Assembly (NCBI GenBank): GCA_930633525.1
Contig: CAKNFP010000001.1
Span: 3,471,501 to 3,535,500, forward strand
Source of the DNA: Hyphomicrobiales bacterium
GTDB lineage: Bacteria; Pseudomonadota; Alphaproteobacteria; Rhizobiales; Beijerinckiaceae
Direction: 5' to 3'
Length of the DNA stretch: 64,000 bases
In this document: one piece after another, positions 17,645 through 26,333 of the stretch
Layout: each line of letters opens with the position of its first letter
How positions within the stretch are numbered: position 1 is the first letter of the stretch
Program-made: the position numbers and the translations under genes
Notes under the pieces: generated by a model
What the model saw: only the letters and a program-made list of their open reading frames with translations
Told to the model about the DNA's origin: nothing
Database searches by the model: none

Positions 17645-18457
17645 TTGCTCAGCATTCGCGATGTCTCGCGCCAGTTTGCAACGAAGACGGCCGTCGACAA
17701 CGTCTCGCTGGACATTGAATCCGGTGGCTTTATCGGAGTCATCGGGCGTTCCGGCGCAGGAAAATCGACCCTGCTGCGCATGATCAATCGCCTTGTCGAC
17801 CCGACGAGCGGCCGCATTTTCTTCAATGGCGTCGATGTCACCGGCCTGCATGGCCGCGAACTCCGCCGATGGCGCCAATCCGCCGCGATGATCTTTCAGC
17901 AGTTCAACCTTTCCGGCCGGCTCGATGTGCTCACCAATGTGCTCATGGGCCGGCTTAATCATGTTCCGGCCCCGCGCGCTGTGCTGAAGTTGTGGTCCGA
18001 GGAAGACAAGGCCATCGCGCTGTCGGCACTTGAACAGTTCGATATAGCGGGCCTCGCAGCTCAACGGGCCGAAAGCCTGTCCGGCGGCCAGCAGCAGCGT
18101 GTCGCAATCGCCCGGGCCCTGGTGCAGGAGCCGCAGATCGTCCTCGCCGACGAACCGGTCGCCTCGCTTGATCCGCGCAACACCAAGATCGTCATGGACG
18201 CGCTACTGCGCATCAACAAGCACTACGGCATCACCGTCCTGTGCAACCTGCATTCGCTCGATCTCGCACGGACCTATTGCGATCGCCTCATCGGCATCGC
18301 CGCTGGCCGGGTCGTCTTCGACGGCGCGCCGGAAGCGCTGACAGAAGATGTGGCGCGCGATCTCTACGGACTTGAGGCCGAGGAAGTGCTCGGAAAAACC
18401 GCCGCCGTACCGCGACCGCAGGCCGCGATGGCGAGCGCGATATCCATCCCGGCCTGA
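17645..18457 (+). CDS. phnC: PhnC, phosphonate ABC transporter ATPase
   Basis: A 270-residue ATPase: Walker [33 protein letters not shown] (a PhnC-specific stretch after the Q-loop), signature [10 protein letters not shown], Walker [18 protein letters not shown] at 17639 overlaps the GGAGG ribosome-binding site, so the TTG at 17645, 5 bases after that site, is the better start. It energises uptake of phosphonates (and possibly phosphite or phosphate esters) with PhnD and the two PhnE proteins downstream. Confidence 0.92.
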   Translation: MLSIRDVSRQFATKTAVDNVSLDIESGGFIGVIGRSGAGKSTLLRMINRLVDPTSGRIFFNGVDVTGLHGRELRRWRQSAAMIFQQFNLSGRLDVLTNVLMGRLNHVPAPRAVLKLWSEEDKAIALSALEQFDIAGLAAQRAESLSGGQQQRVAIARALVQEPQIVLADEPVASLDPRNTKIVMDALLRINKHYGITVLCNLHSLDLARTYCDRLIGIAAGRVVFDGAPEALTEDVARDLYGLEAEEVLGKTAAVPRPQAAMASAISIPA

Positions 18458-18615
18458 TTGTCCGGACCTTGGTCGATTGCACTTCAGTCGCTCGTGTATC
18501 GCCGCTGGAAAGCCCGAAAACGCCAAACGTTTGCGTACGAAATTCGCGGTCAGCTCCCGCGAATACAGCCGAATACGTATCGTATCTGCACAATTAGATC
18601 TGATCGGAGATCACA

Positions 18616-19521
18616 ATGTTCAACCGTCGTCTCGTTATCGCGGCCGCCGTCGGCCTCTTTACCACGGGTGCCGCCTTCGCGCAGGATTGGAAAGCCCAGT
18701 ATCCGGAACTCACCTTCGCGATCATTCCGGCCGAGAATGCCTCGGGCGTAACCGAGCGCTACAACCCGCTGATGACGTATCTTTCCAAGGAACTCGGCGT
18801 TCCTGTGAAGCTGCGCATCGCCAATGACTACGCGGCGGTCATCGAAGGCCAGCGCTCCGGCAACATCCACATCGCCTCCTACGGCCCCTCCTCCTTCGCC
18901 CGCGCGTTGATGACCGGCGTGAACACGGAAGCCTTCGCGATCGAGACAAACCTCGACGGCACGAAGGGCTACTACTCGGTGTTCTATGTGAAGAAGGACA
19001 GCCCCTACCAGAAGATCGAAGATCTGAAGGGCAAGAACCTCGGCCTCGTCGACCCGAACTCCACCTCCGGCAACAACGTTCCGCGCTTTGCCCTTGACCA
19101 GATGAAGATCGACCCCGCCGCCTTCTTCGGCAAGGTTGTCTACACCGGCAGCCACGAGAACGCCGTCATCGCCCTGAACCAGGGCACCGTCGACGTCGCC
19201 GCCAACTGGTGGAACGACGAGCAGGAATCGAACCTCCTGCGCATGGCCCGCAAGAACATGGTCAATGCGGACGATTTCCGCATCATTTTCAAGTCCGAGC
19301 AGATCGTGAACTCGCCGATGGCCATGCTCTCGACCCTGCCGCCGGACCTGAAGACCAAGATCCGCCAGGCGTTCATGGACATCCAGACGAAGGACAAGGC
19401 CGCCTTCGACAAGATCTATGACGGCAAGCAAGGCCCCTGGCAGCCGGTCGACAATGCTGCCTACAAGCCGATCATCGAGCTGAACAGCTTCGTGGACAGC
19501 CTCCGCAAGAAGTCGAGCTGA
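18616..19521 (+). CDS. phnD: PhnD, phosphonate-binding periplasmic protein
   Basis: A 301-residue binding protein with a Sec signal peptide (MFNRRLVIAAAVGLFTTGAAFA, cleavage before QDW). Family features include FAIIPAENASGVTERYNPLMTYLSKELGVPV, YGPSSFARAL, and DPNSTSGNNVPRFAL, the loop that holds the phosphonate in PhnD. The 158-base gap from phnC is without a strong terminator; downstream are two stem-loops that may let PhnD be made in excess over the permeases. Confidence 0.95.
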   Translation: MFNRRLVIAAAVGLFTTGAAFAQDWKAQYPELTFAIIPAENASGVTERYNPLMTYLSKELGVPVKLRIANDYAAVIEGQRSGNIHIASYGPSSFARALMTGVNTEAFAIETNLDGTKGYYSVFYVKKDSPYQKIEDLKGKNLGLVDPNSTSGNNVPRFALDQMKIDPAAFFGKVVYTGSHENAVIALNQGTVDVAANWWNDEQESNLLRMARKNMVNADDFRIIFKSEQIVNSPMAMLSTLPPDLKTKIRQAFMDIQTKDKAAFDKIYDGKQGPWQPVDNAAYKPIIELNSFVDSLRKKSS

Positions 19522-19529
19522 CGGGACGC

Positions 19530-19543
19530 TGCCCGATCGGGCA
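19530..19543. repeat. 14-bp perfect palindrome after phnD
   Basis: TGCCCGATCGGGCA begins 8 bases after the phnD stop. Together with the stem-loop at 19557-19587 it makes a pair of hairpins between phnD and the first phnE. Confidence 0.5.
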
Positions 19544-19556
19544 ACGCACCCGTCAT

Positions 19557-19587
19557 CCGTGCATGAGCCCTTGAGGTTCATGCACGG
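19557..19587 (+). terminator. Stem-loop between phnD and phnE (attenuator or mRNA stabiliser)
   Basis: CCGTGCATGA and TCATGCACGG form a perfect 10-base stem around an 11-base loop. There is no T-run after it, so it is not a classical intrinsic terminator; hairpins at this place behind binding-protein genes usually protect the upstream message from 3' decay. Confidence 0.5.
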
Positions 19588-19648
19588 GGAAGCCGCTCTT
19601 CATCGGGGCCATCGCGCCCCGATGAATTGACATGATTGCAGATTGGTC

Positions 19649-20527
19649 ATGACCGCATCCGTACCCATCCTGCCGCCGGCGCAGAGCCAGGCGCTCGCCC
19701 TCCGGTATGACCAGGACCTTGCGGCCCGGCGCCGCCGCGTCATGCTCGGCATCGCGATTTTCATCGCTGCCATGGCGACCTCGGGGTGGATGACGGATGT
19801 CGATCTCGGCAAACTCTTCCAGAACATCGGCGCCTTCGCCTCCTATATCGTCCGGCTTGCCCATCTTTCGAATGGCGAGCCCGTCTGGACGGACTTCGGC
19901 GAGTGGTTCTGGGGCCTCGGCAAGTGGACCCGCCTCCTCGGCGAGACGCTGATCATCGCCTATCTCGGCACGGCGCTCGGCGCCGTCTGCGCGTTTATCC
20001 TGAGCTTTCCCGCCGCCCTCAATCTCACGCCATCCCCGCGCATTCGCTTCGTGGCGCGACGCTTCCTGGAATTCTGCCGCAGCGTCCCCGAAATCGTCTT
20101 CGCGCTCGTCTTCGTCATCGCCTTCGGCCTCGGCCCCATACCGGGCGTGCTGGCCCTCGCCATCCACGGCACCGGGGCACTCGGCAAACTGTTCTCGGAA
20201 ATCGTCGAGAACATCGAAATGGCCCCGGTCGAGGGCATCCGCGCCACCGGCGCCGGCCGCATCGCCGTCATCCGCTTCGCGGTACTCCCACAGGTCCTGT
20301 CGGGCTTCGTCAGCTACACCCTGCTGCGTTTCGAGATCAACGTCCGCAGCGCCGCGGTGATGGGCTTCGTGGGCGCGGGCGGCATCGGCCAGGACCTCCT
20401 GGAAGCCATCCGCAAGTTCTATTATTCGGATGTCAGCGCGATCCTTATCCTGATCATCATAACCGTGATGGTGATCGACATGGTCACCGAGCGCATCCGC
20501 CATGCGCTGACGGGAATGCCCTCATGA
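19649..20527 (+). CDS. phnE: PhnE permease, first copy
   Basis: A 292-residue inner-membrane permease with about six hydrophobic segments. Family features: LGKWTRLLGETLIIAYLGTALGA, FLEFCRSVPEIVFALVFV, and the EAA-type loop APVEGIRATGAGRIAVIRFAVLPQV. The ATG at 19649 is taken; a TTG two codons earlier is possible and no clear Shine-Dalgarno is present. Followed by a second, diverged PhnE with an ATGA overlap, so the pore is probably a PhnE1-PhnE2 heterodimer. Confidence 0.92.
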   Translation: MTASVPILPPAQSQALALRYDQDLAARRRRVMLGIAIFIAAMATSGWMTDVDLGKLFQNIGAFASYIVRLAHLSNGEPVWTDFGEWFWGLGKWTRLLGETLIIAYLGTALGAVCAFILSFPAALNLTPSPRIRFVARRFLEFCRSVPEIVFALVFVIAFGLGPIPGVLALAIHGTGALGKLFSEIVENIEMAPVEGIRATGAGRIAVIRFAVLPQVLSGFVSYTLLRFEINVRSAAVMGFVGAGGIGQDLLEAIRKFYYSDVSAILILIIITVMVIDMVTERIRHALTGMPS

Positions 20528-21438
20528 ACGCGCCCTCATCGCTCCCCCGCGGCGCCCATAGCCCGAGCAAAGTCAATCGCTTGCGCGAGGATGCCCTGCG
20601 CGAGCTGCCGCAACTGCGCACCCGGCATGCCGAGGCTTTCCGCCGCGTGACACGCAACGGCGTCCTCGGCGTTATGCTCGCTGCCGTGCTGCTCGCCATT
20701 TTCATATACGGTTTCGCGGAACTTGGCTTCTCCTTCGCAAAAATGATCGCGGGCCTCGATCAGCTCGGCAAGTTCGTCGTTCTCATGTGGCCGCCAACAC
20801 CCGGCACCATGAGCCGCTTTCTCCTGTTCCTGCACGCCCTTGGCGAAACGGTCGCGATCGCCGCGCTTGGAACGGTGCTGGCGGCATGCATCGCCCTTCC
20901 CTTCGGGTTCCTGGCCGCCAAGAATGTCGTCGCCAACCGCGTCGTCCATTTCCTGTCGCGCCGCCTGCTCGACACGGTTCGGGGCGTCGATACGCTAATC
21001 TGGGCCCTGCTGTGGGTGAATGTCGTCGGGCTCGGCCCCTTTGCCGGCGTCCTCGCCATCATGTGCTCCGATACCGGCGCCCTCGGGAAGCTTTTCTCCG
21101 AGGCGATCGAAACAGCGAGCCGCCGGCCGGTGGAAGGCGTCATGTCGGCGGGGGGCGGGCGGTTGGCGGCCGTGCGTTTCGGCATCCTTCCTCAGGTGCT
21201 GCCCGTGTTTGCGAGCCAGGTGCTCTATTTCTTCGAATCCAATACGCGTTCGGCCACCATCATAGGTATTGTCGGCGCAGGGGGAATCGGGCTTCATCTA
21301 TCCGAGCAAATTCGCACGCTCGAATGGCAGCATGTGGCATTCCTCGTCATTCTCATCCTGGCGACGGTTGCTATCATCGACACGCTTTCCACACGGCTGC
21401 GAACCGCGATCATCGGCGCGCGACCAGCAGCCGTATGA
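20524..21438 (+). CDS. phnE: PhnE permease, second copy
   Basis: A 304-residue PhnE paralogue. It keeps LDTVRGVDTLIWALLWVNVVGLGPFAG and the loop RRPVEGVMSAGGGRLAAVRFGILPQVLP, and the C-terminal IVGAGGIGLHLSEQIRTLEWQ. The start ATG overlaps the stop of the first copy (ATGA), implying coupled synthesis. It has a longer N-terminal cytoplasmic segment (about 45 residues) than the first copy. Confidence 0.92.
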   Translation: MNAPSSLPRGAHSPSKVNRLREDALRELPQLRTRHAEAFRRVTRNGVLGVMLAAVLLAIFIYGFAELGFSFAKMIAGLDQLGKFVVLMWPPTPGTMSRFLLFLHALGETVAIAALGTVLAACIALPFGFLAAKNVVANRVVHFLSRRLLDTVRGVDTLIWALLWVNVVGLGPFAGVLAIMCSDTGALGKLFSEAIETASRRPVEGVMSAGGGRLAAVRFGILPQVLPVFASQVLYFFESNTRSATIIGIVGAGGIGLHLSEQIRTLEWQHVAFLVILILATVAIIDTLSTRLRTAIIGARPAAV

Positions 21439-21501
21439 GGGTGCGCGACAGCAACCGGCTGTCGGCACCGGCCGTAACAAGTGAGCGACGAATACCCTTG
21501 A

Positions 21502-21519
21502 CCCACCCCGCGCGGTGGG
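21502..21519 (+). terminator. Weak hairpin between phnE2 and phnM
   Basis: CCCACC and GGTGGG flank a 6-base loop in the 105-base gap between phnE2 and phnM. Without a following T-run it may modulate rather than stop transcription. Confidence 0.25.
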
Positions 21520-21543
21520 CGAAAGCCTTTTCTAGAGAGTTCC

Positions 21544-22716
21544 ATGAACAAGCACGTTCCGCCCACCCTCTCCACCGGCTCGCTTTCGCTGGCCGCCCGT
21601 CGCCTCGTCCTCGCCGACCGCGAGATCGCGGGAACCATTCATGTGGAGCGGGGTCTCATCGTCGGCATCGAGCAGGATGTGATCGCGAAAGGCGCGATCG
21701 ACTGTGGCGATGACCTCCTGATCCCGGGCCTCGTCGAGCTGCACACCGACCATCTGGAGCCTCATTTCACGCCGCGCCCGAAGGTCAACTGGGATTCCTT
21801 CTCCGCCGTCTTCTCCTATGACGCACAGATCGCCGCGGCTGGCATCACCACGGTGCTCGACAGCCTGCGCGTCGGCCGCGACTTCGACAACGCGAAGGGA
21901 GCTGGCTCGGCGCTGTTCGAACTCGGTCAGGCCATCGCGCGGGCGCGCGGCACTGGCCTCCTGCGCGCGGACCATTACACCCATCTGCGGTGTGAAATCC
22001 CCTGCGAGGGCATGGTGGACGACGCGCGCCAATATCTCGCGAATTTCGACGTCCGGCTGATGTCGCTCATGGATCATACGCCGGGCGAGCGCCAGTTCCG
22101 GGACGAGGAAAAGCTGCGCAACTACTACCGCGGCAAGACCACGAAGACCGAAGCCGATCTTGACGAATACTTCGCCGAACGCAAGCGCTACGCGAAATTG
22201 TACGCCGCCGGCAATAAGGAGGGGATCGTCGCCCTCGCCAAGGCGAATGGCATTGCCATGGCGAGCCATGATGACACCACCGAGGACCATGTCGCCGAAT
22301 CGCTTTCGCTCGGCGTGGCGGTGGCCGAATTCCCCACCACCCTGGAAGCCGCGGCGGCTTCCCACGGCGCCGGCCTGTCGGTGCTGATGGGCGCGCCGAA
22401 TGTGCTGCTCGGCGGCTCCCATTCGGGCAATGTCTCGGCCCGCCATCTCGCTGAAGAGGGGCTGCTGGACATCCTGTCGTCGGACTATGTCCCCGCGAGC
22501 CTGCTGGCCGGCGCGATGGCACTTGCCGACGTACCCGCCGTCGGGGGTGTTCCCGGCGCCATCCGCCTGGTCACGAAAACCCCGGCGGAGGTTGCTGGCT
22601 TCGCCGACCGGGGCGAGATCGCTGTCGGCAAGCGAGCCGACCTTTTGCTCGTGGCGCAGGTCGATGGATATCCTGTTGTCCGCGAGGTCTATCGGCAGGG
22701 CAACCGGGTCGCGTAA
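21544..22716 (+). CDS. phnM: PhnM, alpha-D-ribose 1-methylphosphonate 5-triphosphate diphosphatase
   Basis: A 390-residue amidohydrolase-superfamily enzyme that removes diphosphate from the ribosyl-triphosphate phosphonate before C-P cleavage. The metal-binding PGLVELHTDHLEPH segment, LRADHYTHLRCE, SLMDHTPGERQF and MASHDDTTEDHV histidine motifs, and the C-terminal GEIAVGKRADLLLVA are all present. An AGAG-type site lies 5-8 bases before the ATG. It is separated by only two bases from phnN. Confidence 0.95.
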   Translation: MNKHVPPTLSTGSLSLAARRLVLADREIAGTIHVERGLIVGIEQDVIAKGAIDCGDDLLIPGLVELHTDHLEPHFTPRPKVNWDSFSAVFSYDAQIAAAGITTVLDSLRVGRDFDNAKGAGSALFELGQAIARARGTGLLRADHYTHLRCEIPCEGMVDDARQYLANFDVRLMSLMDHTPGERQFRDEEKLRNYYRGKTTKTEADLDEYFAERKRYAKLYAAGNKEGIVALAKANGIAMASHDDTTEDHVAESLSLGVAVAEFPTTLEAAAASHGAGLSVLMGAPNVLLGGSHSGNVSARHLAEEGLLDILSSDYVPASLLAGAMALADVPAVGGVPGAIRLVTKTPAEVAGFADRGEIAVGKRADLLLVAQVDGYPVVREVYRQGNRVA

Positions 22717-22718
22717 CC

Positions 22719-23324
22719 ATGGATGGCGAAACGGACGTGAGCGTGAGATCGCAAGAGGGCAGCGCACCGCGGGAGCGCATCGGCCCCGGCCGCCTGGTGC
22801 TCGTGGTCGGCCCGAGCGGCGCCGGCAAGGACAGTGTCCTGCGCGGTGCCCGTGAGCGCCTTGCCGGCGACGCCCGCTATGTCTTTCCCCGCCGCAGCGT
22901 GACACGCCCCCCTTCCGCCGATGAGGACAATCTCAGCCTGAACGAGGATGCCTTCGTCGCCCTCATCGACGCGGACGCCTTCGCGCTGCACTGGCGCGCC
23001 CATGGTCATCGCTACGGCGTGCCCCGGGCGATCGACACTGCCCTCGCCCAGGGTGCGACAGTCATCTGCAACGTCTCGCGTACGGTTCTGGATGCGGCGC
23101 GGCTGCGCTACCGGCACGTGACAGTGGTGGGCATAACCGCCTCGCGCGATGTTCTGGCCGCGCGCATCTTCGGCCGCGCCCGGGAAAGCGAGAACGAGGC
23201 GACAAAACGGCTGGACCGGGCCGTCGCGCTGCCAACCGTCCATGTCGATGTGGAGATCGACAACGGCGGCGCGCTCGAGGATGCCATAACGGCTTTCGTC
23301 ACCGTCGTCGCACGGCCGAACTGA
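22719..23324 (+). CDS. phnN: PhnN, ribose 1,5-bisphosphate phosphokinase
   Basis: A 201-residue P-loop kinase of the guanylate-kinase fold, Walker A VGPSGAGKDS and the RRSVTRPPS substrate loop. It converts ribose 1,5-bisphosphate to PRPP, returning the ribose of the C-P lyase pathway to nucleotide metabolism. In E. coli its substrate is produced by PhnP from the cyclic phosphate; no phnP is visible in this window. Start two bases after the phnM stop. Confidence 0.93.
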   Translation: MDGETDVSVRSQEGSAPRERIGPGRLVLVVGPSGAGKDSVLRGARERLAGDARYVFPRRSVTRPPSADEDNLSLNEDAFVALIDADAFALHWRAHGHRYGVPRAIDTALAQGATVICNVSRTVLDAARLRYRHVTVVGITASRDVLAARIFGRARESENEATKRLDRAVALPTVHVDVEIDNGGALEDAITAFVTVVARPN

Positions 23325-23358
23325 GGCCGCGACGAAAAGCCATTCACATAAGATCAGT

Positions 23359-23381
23359 ATGGCCGGGGCAAGCCCGGCCAT
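23359..23381. repeat. Dispersed ATGGCCGGG hairpin (bidirectional terminator candidate)
   Basis: ATGGCCGGG and CCCGGCCAT form a perfect 9-base stem with a 5-base loop, between the convergent phnN and aldo/keto reductase genes. A near-identical inverted copy is found at 51212-51234, so this is a dispersed repeat as well as a possible terminator for both genes. Confidence 0.6.
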
Positions 23382-23412
23382 GACATCTGTGGCGCGATAA
23401 GGTCGCTGCAGC

Positions 23413-24393
23413 CTATGCCAGCGGCATCGCCGCATGTGGCACGTAGGGCGCCTCGAGCTGTGCGATCTCCTCGGGCGTGAGCTTCAGCGACAGCGCGGCG
23501 ATGGCATCCTCGAAATGTCCGGGCTTCGAAGCGCCGATGATGGGAGCCGACACGCCCGGCTTCTGGATGACCCACGCGAGGGCTACCTGGGCGCGCGGCA
23601 CGCCACGCGCGGCGGCAACTTCGGCAACCCGCTCGACCACCTTGCGGTCGGCCTCCACGGTCACGTCGTAGAGGCGGTGCATCACACGGTCCGTGCGCGT
23701 GCGCTCTGTCTCTTCGTTCCAATCACGCGTCAGGCGCCCCCGGGCCATCGGGCTCCAGGGAATGAGCCCAACGCCCTGGTCCTGGCAAAGCGGCAGCATC
23801 TCCCGCTCCTCTTCGCGATAGAGCAGGTTGAGATGGTTCTGCATGGTCACGAAACGGGTCCAGCCGTTGCTCTTGGCAATGTGCTGCGCCTTGGCGAAAC
23901 GCCATGCCTGCATCGACGACGCCCCGATATAGCGCGCCTTGCCCGCCTTCACGACGTCATGCAGGGCCTCCATGATCTCCTCCGCCTCCACATTCGGGTC
24001 CCAGCGGTGGATCTGATAGAGATCGACATAGTCCATGCCGAGGCGGCGCAGGCTCTGGTCGATCTCCGTCATGATCGCCTTGCGCGACAGGCCGGCGCCA
24101 TTGGGGCCGGGGCGCATGCGATTGAAGACCTTGGTCGCCACCACGATCTCGTCGCGACGCGTCAAGTCCTTCAGCGCGCGACCGACGATCTCCTCCGAGG
24201 TGCCGTCGGAATAGACATTCGCCGTGTCGAAGAAGTTGATGCCGGCTTCCACGGCTTTGCGCAGCAACGGCTTGCTTTCATCCTCCGGCAGGGTCCAGCT
24301 GTGATCGCCCCTGTTCGGGTCGCCGTAGGTCATGCACCCGAGGCACAGACGCGAGATCTCGGTGCCCGTCGTACCCAATCTGCCATATTGCAT
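23413..24393 (-). CDS. Aldo/keto reductase
   Basis: A 326-residue NADPH-dependent reductase of the TIM-barrel AKR family (YghZ/Tas-like group). The catalytic tetrad is complete: Asp56 and Tyr61 in DTANVYSDG, Lys88 in ATKVF, His129 in YQIHRWD. The late SAPIIGASKPGHFEDA segment binds the cofactor 2'-phosphate side. It is a single gene, convergent with phnN; the physiological aldehyde is unknown. Confidence 0.9.
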   Translation of the reverse strand: MQYGRLGTTGTEISRLCLGCMTYGDPNRGDHSWTLPEDESKPLLRKAVEAGINFFDTANVYSDGTSEEIVGRALKDLTRRDEIVVATKVFNRMRPGPNGAGLSRKAIMTEIDQSLRRLGMDYVDLYQIHRWDPNVEAEEIMEALHDVVKAGKARYIGASSMQAWRFAKAQHIAKSNGWTRFVTMQNHLNLLYREEEREMLPLCQDQGVGLIPWSPMARGRLTRDWNEETERTRTDRVMHRLYDVTVEADRKVVERVAEVAAARGVPRAQVALAWVIQKPGVSAPIIGASKPGHFEDAIAALSLKLTPEEIAQLEAPYVPHAAMPLA

Positions 24394-24693
24394 CGCGCGG
24401 TCCTCCCGTACGGGGCCGTTGCCCTGTGGCTCTCGATCGGCGGGCGCAGTGACGTCCCGCCGCCATCGATCGGCACGATATTCCTTGCGGCCGGGAATAT
24501 CGAGCGCGGGGGCTTCATAGCGGCGATGCGATCCCGGCGGCCAATATAGCTTGACCTATGTCATATCCCTGAAATCACACCGGTGGATTTATAGGACCAA
24601 ATTCCAATGTGACGACGGTCTCGTGATAAGGACTACTTATTTTGCGGCAGACGTTTGCCTACCGCATGGATATGATCAGGACGTGAGGATACC
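24394..24693. other. Intergenic region between divergent aldo/keto reductase and CYTH-CHAD genes
   Basis: A 300-base gap with no convincing ORF. The right half (24540-24690) is AT-rich and probably holds the promoter of the CYTH-CHAD gene; no operator or RNA motif was recognised. Confidence 0.35.
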
Positions 24694-26310
24694 ATGAGTG
24701 GGAGTATAGAGTTGGACGTGATGCCCAGCGATGCGGACCACTCGGATGACAGCACCCCGAAATCTCCGGCAGGCGAACCTCCGCGGGAGATCGAGCTGAA
24801 GCTGCTGGCACCTCCCGGCGTACTCAATCAAATCCATGACGCGCCGATCATCGTGCAACACGCCCGGAACAAGGGCAGCGTCCGGCATCTGGAAGCCGTT
24901 TACTTCGACACACCGGACCATAAACTCTCCGCGCATGGCGTTTCTTTGCGGGTGCGGCGCAGTGGCAAGCGGTGCATCCAGACCATCAAGCTGCCGCCCG
25001 ACGTCAGCCAGCTGAGCCGCGCGGAATGGGAAACCCCGGTGTCCGGGATGGAGCCTGAACTCGGCCTGTTCCCGCTCGCCGAGATCGGTGGTCCTGTCGA
25101 AAGTCTTGCAGCCGGCGAGATTGCGCCCGTGTTCACAACGCGGGTGCGTCGGTCGACGCGCATCATCACGCTTCCAAACGCAACGGTCGAGCTGGCTTTC
25201 GATGAAGGCACCATCGAGGCCGGAGAAAAACGGGCCCCGCTCAGCGAGATCGAACTGGAGCTGAAGGGCGGCGATATCGGCGCGCTCTACGACTTCGGGC
25301 TCGCGCTGCTCGACCTCGCCCCCCTCCAGTTCGGCACGGAGAGCAAGGCCGAACGCGGCTATGCGCTGGCGCTCAGCACCGCCCCGGCGGCGACGCGCGC
25401 AGCCGCGTCCGACCTCCGTCCGGAGGATAGCGTCGACGCCGCCATCGCCAAGCTGGTGATGGGATGCCATGCGCATATGGCCCGCAACACGGCGGCAGCC
25501 GCGCATGGCCAGACGCAGGAAGGCGTCCATCAGATGCGCGTCGCCCTGCGGCGCATGCGCACCGCGCTGTCCCTGTTCCACCGCGAGATTCCGGCCCCTT
25601 GCCTGACGAACCTCTCGGCGGATGCCAAGGCCATCGCGCGATCGCTCGGTGACGCGCGCAACTGGGACGTGTTCTGCACGTCGACCGTGCAGACCATCGC
25701 GGATCTGGATCTACCCGGTTTCGACGCCGAGGCGCTACGCTCGGCGGCCGAGCCCATTCGCCAGCAAAGCTACACCGATGTGCGCACCATGCTGGCCGCG
25801 CAGCAGACGAACCGCTTCTCATTGTCACTCGGGCGGATCGTGGCGCGGCGAGCCTGGCGCAACGACATCGATAGCGAGACCTTGACCATCCTCACCGAGC
25901 CGGTCGCCGCGCTCGCCGAGCGCGCGCTCTCGCGCCTGCATCGCAAGGCCCTGAAACAGGGCTCCGGCTTTAGCGAGCTGGAACCGGAAGCCCGGCACGG
26001 CCTGCGCCTGACGTTAAAGAAACTGCGTTACGCCACGGAGTTCTTCCTGCCGCTTTTCGAGGATGGCGGCCGCGCCAAGGCCTATCTCAAACGGCTTGCG
26101 AAATTGCAGGACGCGTTAGGCGTCGACAATGATGTCACCACGACGGAACAGCTTCTCGACGCCGTCGTCGCGCGATCACGCGAACCGGGCGTTCATCGGG
26201 GCATCGGGCTCATGAGCGGCTGGCTGGCGCGCGACCGCATCGAGGCGATGAAGTCGCTGAGCAGCCGGTGGAAAGCCTTCAAGGGAGCCGAGCCGTTCTG
26301 GAAGAGCTGA
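24694..26310 (+). CDS. CYTH-CHAD domain protein (inorganic polyphosphate/triphosphate related)
   Basis: A 538-residue cytosolic protein. The N-terminal CYTH triphosphate-tunnel domain (about residues 30-215) starts with the EIELKLLAP strand, matching the ExExK motif that binds metal and triphosphate. The C-terminal CHAD domain (about 245-520) is all-helical with conserved histidines and arginines, for example GVHQMRVALRRMRTALSLF and LRLTLKKLRYATEFFLPLF, which bind polyphosphate. CYTH-CHAD proteins are triphosphatases or polyphosphate-granule proteins. It sits next to the phosphonate cluster but with its own promoter region; a functional link to phosphorus storage is only inference. Confidence 0.88.
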   Translation: MSGSIELDVMPSDADHSDDSTPKSPAGEPPREIELKLLAPPGVLNQIHDAPIIVQHARNKGSVRHLEAVYFDTPDHKLSAHGVSLRVRRSGKRCIQTIKLPPDVSQLSRAEWETPVSGMEPELGLFPLAEIGGPVESLAAGEIAPVFTTRVRRSTRIITLPNATVELAFDEGTIEAGEKRAPLSEIELELKGGDIGALYDFGLALLDLAPLQFGTESKAERGYALALSTAPAATRAAASDLRPEDSVDAAIAKLVMGCHAHMARNTAAAAHGQTQEGVHQMRVALRRMRTALSLFHREIPAPCLTNLSADAKAIARSLGDARNWDVFCTSTVQTIADLDLPGFDAEALRSAAEPIRQQSYTDVRTMLAAQQTNRFSLSLGRIVARRAWRNDIDSETLTILTEPVAALAERALSRLHRKALKQGSGFSELEPEARHGLRLTLKKLRYATEFFLPLFEDGGRAKAYLKRLAKLQDALGVDNDVTTTEQLLDAVVARSREPGVHRGIGLMSGWLARDRIEAMKSLSSRWKAFKGAEPFWKS

Positions 26311-26313
26311 TAT

Positions 26314-26333
26314 CCATCATCAGAGATTGATGG
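26314..26333. terminator. Stem-loop at convergent gene ends
   Basis: CCATCA and TGATGG form a 6-base stem around 8 bases, flanked by ATAT on both sides, overlapping the 3' ends of the convergent CYTH-CHAD and YeiH-type genes. Plausible shared terminator, but weak. Confidence 0.35.
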
